Assembly (NCBI RefSeq): GCF_027744825.2 | Contig: NC_071350.1 | Span: 1,364,001 to 1,428,000 of the forward strand | Length of the DNA: 64,000 nt | Source: Synchiropus splendidus | Taxonomy: Eukaryota; Chordata; Actinopteri; Syngnathiformes; Callionymidae | Direction of reading: 5' to 3' | Shown here: in pieces, positions 10,120-23,700 of the stretch | Position numbering within the stretch: position 1 is the first letter of the stretch | How the letters are laid out: each line of letters opens with the position of its first letter | Notes under the pieces: model-generated | Seen by the model: the letters and a program-made list of their open reading frames with translations, nothing else | The model's database searches: none | What the model was told of the DNA's origin: nothing | Made by a program: the position numbers and the translations under genes

Positions 10120-13100
10120 GCACATCAAATCTAAGCTGTCTGAAGTGTTTTTCCAAAGTTATCAACATTTTTATGTTTGGCGTTCCGGAACCAACCTTAT
10201 CTCAGGCTGAAAACGCATTGTCTGCATTGTGCCATAACTTTGCAAGGAAGCTTCAGAACATGAAATTTTCACCTCCCACTTTAGCAGAAAGGGTCTTTCT
10301 AGTAGTTGCACATCAAATCTAAGCTGTCTGAAGTGTTTTTCGAAAGTTATCAACATTTTTATGTTTGGCGTTCCGGAATCGACCTAATCTCAGGATGAAA
10401 ATGCGTTTTCTGCATTGTCCCATAACTTTCCAGGGAAGCTTCAGAACATGAAATGTTCACCTCCCACTATAGCAGAAAGGGTCTTTCTAGTAGTTGCACA
10501 TCAAATCTAAGCTGTCTGAAGTGTTTTTCCAAAGTTATCAACATTTTTATGTTTGGCGTTCCGGAATCGACCTCATCTCAGGATGAAAAATCGTTTTCTG
10601 CATTGTCCCATAACTTTCCAGGGAAGCTTGAGAACATGAAATGTTCACCTCCCACTATAGCAGAAAGGGTCTTTCTAGTAGTTGCACATCAAATCTAAGC
10701 TGTCTGAAGTGTTTGTCCAAAGTTATCAACATTTTTACGTATGGCGCTCCGGAATCGACCTTATCTCAGGCTGAAAACGCGTTTTACGCATTGTGCCATA
10801 ACTTTGCAGGGAATCTTTAGAACATGAAATTTTCACCTCCCACTATAGCAGAAAGGGTCTTTCTAGTAGTTGCACATCAAATCTAAGCTGTCTGAAGTGT
10901 TGTTCCAAAGTGATCAACATTTTTACGTTTGGCGTTTCGGAACCCACCTTATCTCAGGCTGAAAACGTGTTTTCTGCATTGTGCCATAACTTCTCAGGGA
11001 AACTTCAGAACATGAAATGTTCACCTCCCACTATAGCAGAAAGGGTCTTTCTAGTAGTTGCACATCAAATCTAAGCTGTCTGAAGTGTTTTTCCAAAGTT
11101 ATCAACATTTTTATATTTGGCGTTCCGGAATCGACCTTATCTCAGGCTGAAAACGCGTTTTCTGCATTGTGCCATAACTTTGCAGGGAAGCTTCAGAACA
11201 TGAATTTTTCACCTCCCACTATGGCAGAAAGAGTCTTTCTAGTAGTTGCACATCAAATCTAAGCTGTCTGAAGTGTTTTTCGAAAGTTATCAACATTTTT
11301 ATGTTTGGCGTTCCTAAACCCACCTTATCTCAAGCTGAAAACGCGTTTTCTGCATTGTGCCATAACTTTGCATGGAAGCTTCAGAACATGAAATTTTCAC
11401 CTCCCACTAAAGCAGAAAGGGTCTTTCTCGTAGTTGCTCATCAAATCTAAGCAGTCTGAAGTGTTTGTCGAAGGTTCTGAACATTTTTATGTTTGGCGTT
11501 CCGGAATTGACCTTATCTCAGGATGAAAAATTGTTTTCTGCATTGTGCCATAGCTTTGCAGGGAAGCTTCAGAACATGAAATTTTCACGTCCCAATATAG
11601 CAGAAAGGGTCTTTCTAGTAGTAGCACATCAACCGGAATCGACCTTATCTCAGGCTGAAAACGCGTTGTCTGCATTGTGGCATAACTTTGCATGGAAGCT
11701 TCCGAACATGAAATTTTAACCTCCCACTATAGCAGAAAGGGTCTTTCTCGTAGTTACACATCAAATCTAAGCTGTCTGAAGTGTTGTTCCAAAGTTATCA
11801 ACAGTTTTATGTTTGGCATTCCGGAATCGACCTTATCTCAGGCTGTAAACGCGTTTTACGCATGGTGCCATAAGTTTGCCGTGAAGCTTCAGAACATGAA
11901 ATTTTCACCTCCCACTGTAGCAGAAAGGGTCTTTCTAGTAGTTGCACATCAAATCTAAGCTGTCTGAAGTGTTTTTCCAACGTTATCAACATTTTATGTT
12001 TGGCGTTCCGGAACCCACCTTATCTCAGACAGAAAACGCGTTTTCTGCATTGTTCCTTAACTTTGATGGAAAGCTTCAGAACATGAAAGTTTCACCTACC
12101 ACTATAGCAGAAATTGTCTTTCTAGTAGTTGTACATCAAATCTAAGCTGTCTGAAGTGTTGTTCCAAAGTTATCAACACTTTTATGTTTGGCGTTCTGGA
12201 ATTAACCTTATGTGAGGCTGAAAACACGTTTTCTGCATTGTGCCATAACTTCTCAGGGAAACTTCAGAACATGAAATGTTCACCTCCCACTATAGCAGAA
12301 AGGGTCTTTCTAGTAGTTGCACATCAAATCTAAGCTGTCTGAAGTGTTTTTCCAAAGTTATCAACATTTTTATATTTGGCGTTCCGGAATCGACCTTATC
12401 TCAGGCTGAAAACGCGTTTTCTGCATTGTGCCATAACTTTGCAGGGAAGCTTCAGAACATGAATTTTTCACCTCCCACTATAGCAGAAAGGGTCTTTCTA
12501 GTAGTTGCACATCAAATCTAAGCTGTCTGAAGTGTTTTTCCAAAGTTATCAACATTTTTATGTTTGGCGTTCCGGAACCCACCTTATCTCAGGCTGAAAA
12601 CGCGTTTTCTGCATTGTGCCATAACTTTGCAGGGAAGCTTCAGAACATGAAATGTTCACCTCCCACTATAGCAGAAAGCGTTTTTCTAGTAGTTGCACAT
12701 CAAATCTAAGCTGTCTGAAGTGTTTTTCCAAAGTTATCAACATTTTTATGTTTGGCGTTCCGGAATCAACCTTATCTCAGGCTGAAAACATGTTTTACGC
12801 ATTCTGCCATAACTTTGCAGGAAAGCTTCAGAACATGAAATTTTCAACTCCCACTAAAGCAGAAAGGGTCTTTCTCCTACCTGCACATCAAATCTAAGCT
12901 GTCTGAAGTGTTTTTCGAAAGTTTTCAACATTTTTATATTTGGCGTTCCTGAATCGACCTTTTCTCAGGCTGAAAACGCGTTGTCTACATTGTGCCATAA
13001 TTTTGCAGGGAATCTTCAGAACATGAAATTTTCAACTGCCACTACAGCCGAAAAGGTCTTTCTAGTAGTTGCACGTCAAATCTAAGCTATCTGAAGTGTT

Positions 13101-15327
13101 TTTCCAAAGTTATCAACATTTTTATGTTTGGCATTCCAGAATCGACCTTATCTCTGGCTGAAAACGCGTTTTCTGCATTGTGATATAACTTTGTAGGGAA
13201 ACTTCAGAACACGAAATTTTCAACTCCCACTACAGCAGAAAGGGTCTTTCAAGTAATTGCACATCAAATCTAAGCTGTCTGAAGTGTTTTTCCAAAGTTA
13301 TCAACATTTTTATGTTTAGCGTTGCGGAACCCACCTTATCTCAGGCTTTAAAACGCGTTTTCTGCATTGTGCCATAACTTTGCAGGGAAGCTTCAGAACA
13401 AGAAATTTTAACCTGCCACTATAGCAGAAGGGGTCTTTCTCGTAGTTGCATATCAAATCTAAGCTGTCTGAAGTGTTTTTCCAAAGTTATCAACATTTTT
13501 ATGCTTGGCGTTCCTGAACCCACCTTATCTCAGGCTGAAAACAGGTTTTCTGCATTGTGCCATAACTTTGCAGGGAAGCTTCAGAACATGAAATTTCCAC
13601 GTCCCACTATAGCAGAAAGGGTCTTTCTAGTAGTTGCACATCAAATCTAAGCTGTCTGAAGTGTTTTTCGAATGTTATCAACATTTTTACGTTTGGCGTT
13701 CCAGAATCGACCTTATCTCAGGCTGAAAACGGGTTGTCTGCATTGTGCCATAACTTTGCATGGAAGCTTCCAAACATGAAATTTTAACCTCCCACTATAG
13801 CAGAAAGGGTCTTTCTAGTAGTTGCACATCAAATCTAAGCTGTCTGATGTGTTTTACCAAAGTGATCAACATTTTTATGTTTGGCGTTCCGGAATCGACC
13901 TTATATTAGTCTGAAAACGCGTTTTACACATTGTTCAATAACTTTGCAGGGAAGCTTCAGAACATGAAATGTTCACATCCCACTATAGCAGAAACGGTCT
14001 TTCTAGTAGTTGCACATCAAATCTAAGCTGTCTGAAGTGTTTTTCGAAAGTTATCAACATTTTTATGTTTGGCGTTCCGGAATCGACCTTATCTCAGGCT
14101 GAAAACGCGTTTTACGCATTGTGCCATAACTTTGCGGGGAAGCTTCAGAACATGAAATGTTCACCTCCCACTATAGCAGAAAGGGTCTTTCTCGTAGCTG
14201 CACATCAAATGTAAGCTGTATGAAGTGTTTTTCCAAAGTTATGAACATTTTTATGTTTTGCGTTCCGGAATCAACCTTATCTCAGGCTGAAAAAGCGTTT
14301 TCTGCATTGTGCCATAACTTTGCAGGGAAGCTTCAGAACATGAAATTTTCACCTCCCACTATACCAGAAAGGGTCTTTCTAGTAGTTGCACATCAAATCT
14401 AAGCTGTCTGAAGTGTTTTTCCAAAGTTATCAACATTATTATATTTGGCGTTCCGGAATCGACCTTATCTCAGGCTGAAAATGCGTTTCCTGCATTGTGC
14501 CATAACTTTGCAGGGAAGCTTCAGAACATGAAATTTTCACATCCCACTATAGCAGAAAGGGTCTTTCTAGTAATTGCACATCAAATCTAAGCAGTCTGAA
14601 GTGTTTTTCCAAAGTTATCAACATTTTTATGTTTGGCGTTCCTAAACCCACCTTATCTCAAGCTGAAAACGCGTTTTCTGCATTGTGCCATAACTTTGCA
14701 TGGAAGCTTCAGAACATGAAATTTTCACCTCCCACTAAAGCAGAAAGCCTCTTTCTCGTAGTTGCTCATCAAATCTAAGCAGTCTGAAGTGTTTTTTGTA
14801 GGTTATGAACATTTTTATGTTTGCCGTTCCAGAATCGACCTTATTTCAGGCTAAAAAAGCGTTTTCTGCATTGGGCCATTACTTTGCATGGAAGCTTCCG
14901 AACATGAAATTTTAACCTCCCACTATTGCAGAAAGGGTCTTTCTCGTCGTTGCACATCAAATCTAAGCTGTCTGAAGTGTTGTTCCAAAGTGATCAACAT
15001 TTTTACGTTTGGCGTTTCGGAACCCACCTTATCTCAGGCTGAAAACGTGTTTTCTGCATTGTGCCATAACTTCTCAGGGAAGCTTCAGAACATGAAATGT
15101 TCACCTCCCACTATAGCAGAAAGGGTTTTTCTAGTTGTTGCACATCAAATCTAAGCTGTCTGAAGTGTTTTTCCAAAGTTATCAACATTTTTATGTTTGG
15201 CGTTCCGGAACCATCCTTATCTCAGGCTGAAAACGCGTTTTCTGCATTGTGCCATAACTTTGCAGGGAAGCTTCAGAAAATGAAATTTTCACCTCCCACT
15301 ATAGCAGAAAGGGTTTTTCTAGTAGTT
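10120..15327. repeat. Higher-order repeat, copy 1 (5208 bp)
   Basis: This block matches 15328-20723 nearly base for base at an offset of 5208. The length is 27 full monomers plus one 132-bp partial monomer. Signature features are the monomer with ACGCATTGTCTG and GCAAGGAAG at its start, CCTAATCTCAGGATG near 10384, the 56-bp deletion junction at 11632/11633, and the GGCTTTAAAACGCG monomer near 13345. Compared with copies 2 and 3 it lacks one monomer. Confidence 0.88.
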
Positions 15328-18300
15328 GCACATCAAATCTAAGCTGTCTGAAGTGTTTTTCCAAAGTTATCAACATTTTTATGTTTGGCGTTCCGGAATC
15401 AACCTTATCTCAGGCTGAAAACGCATTGTCTGCATTGTGCCATAACTTTGCAAGGAAGCTTCAGAACATGAAATTTTCACCTCCCACTTTAGCAGAAAGG
15501 GTCTTTCTAGTAGTTGCACATCAAATCTAAGCTGTCTGAAGTGTTTTTCGAAAGTTATCAACATTTTTATGTTTGGCGTTCCGGAATCGACCTAATCTCA
15601 GGATGAAAATGCGTTTTCTGCATTGTCCCATAACTTTCCAGGGAAGCTTCAGAACATGAAATGTTCACCTCCCACTATAGCAGAAAGGGTCTTTCTAGTA
15701 GTTGCACATCAAATCTAAGCTGTCTGAAGTGTTTTTCCAAAGTTATCAACATTTTTATGTTTGGCGTTCCGGAATCGACCTTATCTCAGGATGAAAAATC
15801 GTTTTCTGCATTGTCCCATAACTTTCCAGGGAAGCTTGAGAACATGAAATGTTCACCTCCCACTATAGCAGAAAGGGTCTTTCTAGTAGTTGCACATCAA
15901 ATCTAAGCTGTCTGAAGTGTTTGTCCAAAGTTATCAACATTTTTACGTATGGCGCTCCGGAATCGACCTTATCTCAGGCTGAAAACGCGTTTTACGCATT
16001 GTGCCATAACTTTGCAGGGAACCTTTAGAACATGAAATTTTCACCTCCCACTATAGCAGAAAGGGTCTTTCTAGTAGTTGCACATCAAATCTAAGCTGTC
16101 TGAAGTGTTGTTCCAAAGTGATCAACATTTTTACGTTTGGCGTTTCGGAACCCACCTTATCTCAGGCTGAAAACGTGTTTTCTGCATTGTGCCATAACTT
16201 CTCAGGGAAACTTCAGAACATGAAATGTTCACCTCCCACTATAGCAGAAAGGGTCTTTCTAGTAGTTGCACATCAAATCTAAGCTGTCTGAAGTGTTTTT
16301 CCAAAGTTATCAACATTTTTATATTTGGCGTTCCGGAATCGACCTTATCTCAGGCTGAAAACGCGTTTTCTGCATTGTGCCATAACTTTGCAGGGAAGCT
16401 TCAGAACATGAATTTTTCACCTCCCACTATAGCAGAAAGGGTCTTTCTAGTAGTTGCACATCAAATCTAAGCTGTCTGAAGTGTTTTTCGAAAGTTATCA
16501 ACATTTTTATGTTTGGCGTTCCTAAACCCACCTTATCTCAAGCTGAAAACGCGTTTTCTGCATTGTGCCATAACTTTGCATGGAAGCTTCAGAACATGAA
16601 ATTTTCACCTCCCACTAAAGCAGAAAGGGTCTTTCTCGTAGTTGCTCATCAAATCTAAGCAGTCTGAAGTGTTTGTCGAAGGTTCTGAACATTTTTATGT
16701 TTGGCGTTCCGGAATTGACCTTATCTCAGGATGAAAAATTGTTTTCCGCATTGTGCCATAGCTTTGCAGGGAAGCTTCAGAACATGAAATTTTCACGTCC
16801 CAATATAGCAGAAAGGGTCTTTCTAGTAGTAGCACATCAACCGGAATCGACCTTATCTCAGGCTGAAAACGCGTTGTCTGCATTGTGGCATAACTTTGCA
16901 TGGAAGCTTCCGAACATGAAATTTTAACCTCCCACTATAGCAGAAAGGGTCTTTCTCGTAGTTACACATCAAATCTAAGCTGTCTGAAGTGTTGTTCCAA
17001 AGTTATCAACAGTTTTATGTTTGGCATTCCGGAATCGACCTTATCTCAGGCTGTAAACGCGTTTTACGCATGGTGCCATAAGTTTGCCGTGAAGCTTCAG
17101 AACATGAAATTTTCACCTCCCACTGTAGCAGAAAGGGTCTTTCTAGTAGTTGCACATCAAATCTAAGCTGTCTGAAGTGTTTTTCCAAAGTTATCAACAT
17201 TTTATGTTTGGCGTTCCGGAACCCACCTTATCTCAGACAGAAAACGCGTTTTCTGCATTGTTCCTTAACTTTGATGGAAAGCTTCAGAACATGAAAGTTT
17301 CACCTACCACTATAGCAGAAATTGTGTTTCTAGTAGTTGTACATCAAATCTAAGCTGTCTGAAGTGTTGTTCCAAAGTTATCAACACTTTTATGTTTGGC
17401 GTTCTGGAATTAACCTTATGTGAGGCTGAAAACACGTTTTCTGCATTGTGCCATAACTTCTCAGTGAAACTTCAGAACATGAAATGTTCACCTCCCACTA
17501 TAGCAGAAAGGGTCTTTCTAGTAGTTGCACATCAAATCTAAGCTGTCTGAAGTGTTTTTCCAAAGTTATCAACATTTTTATATTTGGCGTTCCGGAATCG
17601 ACCTTATCTCAGGCTGAAAACGCGTTTTCTGCATTGTGCCATAACTTTGCAGGGAAGCTTCAGAACATGAATTTTTCACCTCCCACTATAGCAGAAAGGG
17701 TCTTTCTAGTAGTTGCACATCAAATCTAAGCTGTCTGAAGTGTTTTTCCAAAGTTATCAACATTTTTATGTTTGGCGTTCCGGAACCCACCTTATCTCAG
17801 GCTGAAAACGCGTTTTCTGCATTGTGCCATAACTTTGCAGGGAAGCTTCAGAACATGAAATGTTCACCTCCCACTATAGCAGAAAGCGTTTTTCTAGTAG
17901 TTGCACATCAAATCTAAGCTGTCTGAAGTGTTTTTCCAAAGTTATCAACATTTTTATGTTTGGCGTTCCGGAATCAACCTTATCTCAGGCTGAAAACGCA
18001 TTGTCTGCATTGTGCCATAACTTTGCAAGGAAGCTTCAGAACATGAAATTTTCACCTCCCACTTTAGCAGAAAGGGTCTTTCTAGTAGTTGCACATCAAA
18101 TCTAAGCTGTCTGAAGTGTTTTTTTAAAGTTATCAACATTTTTATGTTTGGCGTTCCGGAATCAACCTTATCTCAGGCTGAAAACATGTTTTACGCATTC
18201 TGCCATAACTTTGCAGGAAAGCTTCAGAACATGAAATTTTCAACTCCCACTAAAGCAGAAAGGGTCTTTCTCCTACCTGCACATCAAATCTAAGCTGTCT

Positions 18301-20723
18301 GAAGTGTTTTTCGAAAGTTTTCAACATTTTTATATTTGGCGTTCCTGAATCGACCTTTTCTCAGGCTGAAAACGCGTTGTCTACATTGTGCCATAATTTT
18401 GCAGGGAATCTTCAGAACATGAAATTTTCAACTGCCACTACAGCCGAAAAGGTCTTTCTAGTAGTTGCACGTCAAATCTAAGCTATCTGAAGTGTTTTTC
18501 CAAAGTTATCAACATTTTTATGTTTGGCATTCCAGAATCGACATTATCTCTGGCTGAAAACGCGTTTTCTGCATTGTGATATAACTTTGTAGGGAAACTT
18601 CAGAACACGAAATTTTCAACTCCCACTACAGCAGAAAGGGTCTTTCAAGTAATTGCACATCAAATCTAAGCTGTCTGAAGTGTTTTTCCAAAGTTATCAA
18701 CATTTTTATGTTTGGCGTTGCGGAACCCACCTTATCTCAGGCTTTAAAACGCGTTTTCTGCATTGTGCCATAACTTTGCAGGGAAGCTTCAGAACAAGAA
18801 ATTTTAACCTGCCACTATAGCAGAAGGGGTCTTTCTCGTAGTTGCATATCAAATCTAAGCTGTCTGAAGTGTTTTTCCAAAGTTATCAACATTTTTATGC
18901 TTGGCGTTCCTGAACCCACCTTATCTCAGGCTGAAAACAGGTTTTCTGCATTGTGCCATAACTTTGCAGGGAAGCTTCAGAACATGAAATTTCCACGTCC
19001 CACTATAGCAGAAAGGGTCTTTCTAGTAGTTGCACATCAAATCTAAGCTGTCTGAAGTGTTTTTCGAATGTTATCAACATTTTTACGTTTGGCGTTCCAG
19101 AATCGACCTTATCTCAGGCTGAAAACGGGTTGTCTGCATTGTGCCATAACTTTGCATGGAAGCTTCCAAACATGAAATTTTAACCTCCCACTATAGCAGA
19201 AAGGGTCTTTCTAGTAGTTGCACATCAAATCTAAGCTGTCTGATGTGTTTTACCAAAGTGATCAACATTTTTATGTTTGGCGTTCCGGAATCGACCTTAT
19301 ATTAGTCTGAAAACGCGTTTTACACATTGTGCAATAACTTTGCAGGGAAGCTTCAGAACATGAAATGTTCACATCCCACTATAGCAGAAACGGTCTTTCT
19401 AGTAGTTGCACATCAAATCTAAGCTGTCTGAAGTGTTTTTCGAAAGTTATCAACATTTTTATGTTTGGCGTTCCGGAATCGACCTTATCTCAGGCTGAAA
19501 ACGCGTTTTACGCATTGTGCCATAACTTTGCGGGGAAGCTTCAGAACATGAAATGTTCACCTCCCACTATAGCAGAAAGGGTCTTTCTCGTAGCTGCACA
19601 TCAAATGTAAGCTGTATGAAGTGTTTTTCCAAAGTTATGAACATTTTTATGTTTTGCGTTCCGGAATCAACCTTATCTCAGGCTGAAAAAGCGTTTTCTG
19701 CATTGTGCCATAACTTTGCAGGGAAGCTTCAGAACATGAAATTTTCACCTCCCACTATACCAGAAAGGGTCTTTCTAGTAGTTGCACATCAAATCTAAGC
19801 TGTCTGAAGTGTTTTTCCAAAGTTATCAACATTATTATATTTGGCGTTCCGGAATCGACCTTATCTCAGGCTGAAAATGCGTTTCCTGCATTGTGCCATA
19901 ACTTTGCAGGGAAGCTTCAGAACATGAAATTTTCACATCCCACTATAGCAGAAAGGGTCTTTCTAGTAATTGCACATCAAATCTAAGCAGTCTGAAGTGT
20001 TTTTCCAAAGTTATCAACATTTTTATGTTTGGCGTTCCTAAACCCACCTTATCTCAAGCTGAAAACGCGTTTTCTGCATTGTGCCATAACTTTGCATGGA
20101 AGCTTCAGAACATGAAATTTTCACCTCCCACTAAAGCAGAAAGCCTCTTTCTCGTAGTTGCTCATCAAATCTAAGCAGTCTGAAGTGTTTTTTGAAGGTT
20201 ATGAACATTTTTATGTTTGCCGTTCCAGAATCGACCTTATTTCAGGCTAAAAAAGCGTTTTCTGCATTGGGCCATTACTTTGCATGGAAGCTTCCGAACA
20301 TGAAATTTTAACCTCCCACTATTGCAGAAAGGGTCTTTCTCGTCGTTGCACATCAAATCTAAGCTGTCTGAAGTGTTGTTCCAAAGTGATCAACATTTTT
20401 ACGTTTGGCGTTTCGGAACCCACCTTATCTCAGGCTGAAAACGTGTTTTCTGCATTGTGCCATAACTTCTCAGGGAAGCTTCAGAACATGAAATGTTCAC
20501 CTCCCACTATAGCAGAAAGGGTTTTTCTAGTTGTTGCACATCAAATCTAAGCTGTCTGAAGTGTTTTTCCAAAGTTATCAACATTTTTATGTTTGGCGTT
20601 CCGGAACCATCCTTATCTCAGGCTGAAAACGCGTTTTCTGCATTGTGCCATAACTTTGCAGGGAAGCTTCAGAAAATGAAATTTTCACCTCCCACTATAG
20701 CAGAAAGGGTTTTTCTAGTATTT
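15328..20723. repeat. Higher-order repeat, copy 2 (5396 bp)
   Basis: This copy is nearly identical to copy 1 up to about 17.98 kb. It then has one extra 188-bp monomer, and resumes identity at an offset of 5396. The deletion junction seen in copy 1 recurs at 16840/16841. Only scattered single-base differences were noticed, for example TTTAGCGTTG near 13317 against TTTGGCGTTG near 18713. Confidence 0.88.
17980..18167. repeat. Extra monomer distinguishing copies 2 and 3 from copy 1
   Basis: The unit carries ACGCATTGTCTG, GCAAGGAAG and CACTTTAGC, the same combination as the first monomer of the higher-order unit (about 15379-15564). Copy 1 passes directly from the preceding to the following monomer. 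Edges are approximate because the neighbours are similar. Confidence 0.7.
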
Positions 20724-23700
20724 GCACATCAAATCTAAGCTGTCTGAAGTGTTTTTCCAAAGTTATCAACATTTTTATGTTTGGCGTTCCGGAATCAACC
20801 TTATCTCAGGCTGAAAACGCATTGTCTGCATTGTGCCATAACTTTGCAAGGAAGCTTCAGAACATGAAATTTTCACCTCCCACTTTAGCAGAAAGGGTCT
20901 TTCTAGTAGTTGCACATCAAATCTAAGCTGTCTGAAGTGTTTTTCGAAAGTTATCAACATTTTTATGTTTGGCGTTCCGGAATCGACCTAATCTCAGGAT
21001 GAAAATGCGTTTTCTGCATTGTCCCATAACTTTCCAGGGAAGCTTCAGAACATGAAATGTTCACCTCCCACTATAGCAGAAAGGGTCTTTCTAGTAGTTG
21101 CACATCAAATCTAAGCTGTCTGAAGTGTTTTTCCAAAGTTATCAACATTTTTATGTTTGGCGTTCCGGAATCGACCTTATCTCAGGATGAAAAATCGTTT
21201 TCTGCATTGTCCCATAACTTTCCAGGGAAGCTTGAGAACATGAAATGTTCACCTCCCACTATAGCAGAAAGGGTCTTTCTAGTAGTTGCACATCAAATCT
21301 AAGCTGTCTGAAGTGTTTGTCCAAAGTTATCAACATTTTTACGTATGGTGCTCCGGAATCGACCTTATCTCAGGCTGAAAACGCGTTTTACGCATTGTGC
21401 CATAACTTTGCAGGGAACCTTTAGAACATGAAATTTTCACCTCCCACTATAGCAGAAAGGGTCTTTCTAGTAGTTGCACATCAAATCTAAGCTGTCTGAA
21501 GTGTTGTTCCAAAGTGATCAACATTTTTACGTTTGGCGTTTCGGAACCCACCTTATCTCAGGCTGAAAACGTGTTTTCTGCATTGTGCCATAACTTCTCA
21601 GGGAAACTTCAGAACATGAAATGTTCACCTCCCACTATAGCAGAAAGGGTCTTTCTAGTAGTTGCACATCAAATCTAAGCTGTCTGAAGTGTTTTTCCAA
21701 AGTTATCAACATTTTTATATTTGGCGTTCCGGAATCGACCTTATCTCAGGCTGAAAACGCGTTTTCTGCATTGTGCCATAACTTTGCAGGGAAGCTTCAG
21801 AACATGAATTTTTCACCTCCCACTATAGCAGAAAGGGTCTTTCTAGTAGTTGCACATCAAATCTAAGCTGTCTGAAGTGTTTTTCGAAAGTTATCAACAT
21901 TTTTATGTTTGGCGTTCCTAAACCCACCTTATCTCAAGCTGAAAACGCGTTTTCTGCATTGTGCCATAACTTTGCATGGAAGCTTCAGAACATGAAATTT
22001 TCACCTCCCACTAAAGCAGAAAGGGTCTTTCTCGTAGTTGCTCATCAAATCTAAGCAGTCTGAAGTGTTTGTCGAAGGTTCTGAACATTTTTATGTTTGG
22101 CGTTCCGGAATTGACCTTATCTCAGGATGAAAAATTGTTTTCTGCATTGTGCCATAGCTTTGCAGGGAAGCTTCAGAACATGAAATTTTCACGTCCCAAT
22201 ATAGCAGAAAGGGTCTTTCTAGTAGTAGCACATCAACCGGAATCGACCTTATCTCAGGCTGAAAACGCGTTGTCTGCATTGTGGCATAACTTTGCATGGA
22301 AGCTTCCGAACATGAAATTTTAACCTCCCACTATAGCAGAAAGGGTCTTTCTCGTAGTTACACATCAAATCTAAGCTGTCTGAAGTGTTGTTCCAAAGTT
22401 ATCAACAGTTTTATGTTTGGCATTCCGGAATCGACCTTATCTCAGGCTGTAAACGCGTTTTACGCATGGTGCCATAAGTTTGCCGTGAAGCTTCAGAACA
22501 TGAAATTTTCACCTCCCACTGTAGCAGAAAGGGTCTTTCTAGTAGTTGCACATCAAATCTAAGCTGTCTGAAGTGTTTTTCCAAAGTTATCAACATTTTA
22601 TGTTTGGCGTTCCGGAACCCACCTTATCTCAGACAGAAAACGCGTTTTCTGCATTGTTCCTTAACTTTGATGGAAAGCTTCAGAACATGAAAGTTTCACC
22701 TACCACTATAGCAGAAATTGTCTTTCTAGTAGTTGTACATCAAATCTAAGCTGTCTGAAGTGTTGTTCCAAAGTTATCAACACTTTTATGTTTGGCGTTC
22801 TGGAATTAACCTTATGTGAGGCTGAAAACACGTTTTCTGCATTGTGCCATAACTTCTCAGGGAAACTTCAGAACATGAAATGTTCACCTCCCACTATAGC
22901 AGAAAGGGTCTTTCTAGTAGTTGCACATCAAATCTAAGCTGTCTGAAGTGTTTTTCCAAAGTTATCAACATTTTTATATTTGGCGTTCCGGAATCGACCT
23001 TATCTCAGGCTGAAAACGCGTTTTCTGCATTGTGCCATAACTTTGCAGGGAAGCTTCAGAACATGAATTTTTCACCTCCCACTATAGCAGAAAGGGTCTT
23101 TCTAGTAGTTGCACATCAAATCTAAGCTGTCTGAAGTGTTTTTCCAAAGTTATCAACATTTTTATGTTTGGCGTTCCGGAACCCACCTTATCTCAGGCTG
23201 AAAACGCGTTTTCTGCATTGTGCCATAACTTTGCAGGGAAGCTTCAGAACATGAAATGTTCACCTCCCACTATAGCAGAAAGCGTTTTTCTAGTAGTTGC
23301 ACATCAAATCTAAGCTGTCTGAAGTGTTTTTCCAAAGTTATCAACATTTTTATGTTTGGCGTTCCGGAATCAACCTTATCTCAGGCTGAAAACGCATTGT
23401 CTGCATTGTGCCATAACTTTGCAAGGAAGCTTCAGAACATGAAATTTTCACCTCCCACTTTAGCAGAAAGGGTCTTTCTAGTAGTTGCACATCAAATCTA
23501 AGCTGTCTGAAGTGTTTTTTTAAAGTTATCAACATTTTTATGTTTGGCGTTCCGGAATCAACCTTATCTCAGGCTGAAAACATGTTTTACGCATTCTGCC
23601 ATAACTTTGCAGGAAAGCTTCAGAACATGAAATTTTCAACTCCCACTAAAGCAGAAAGGGTCTTTCTCCTACCTGCACATCAAATCTAAGCTGTCTGAAG

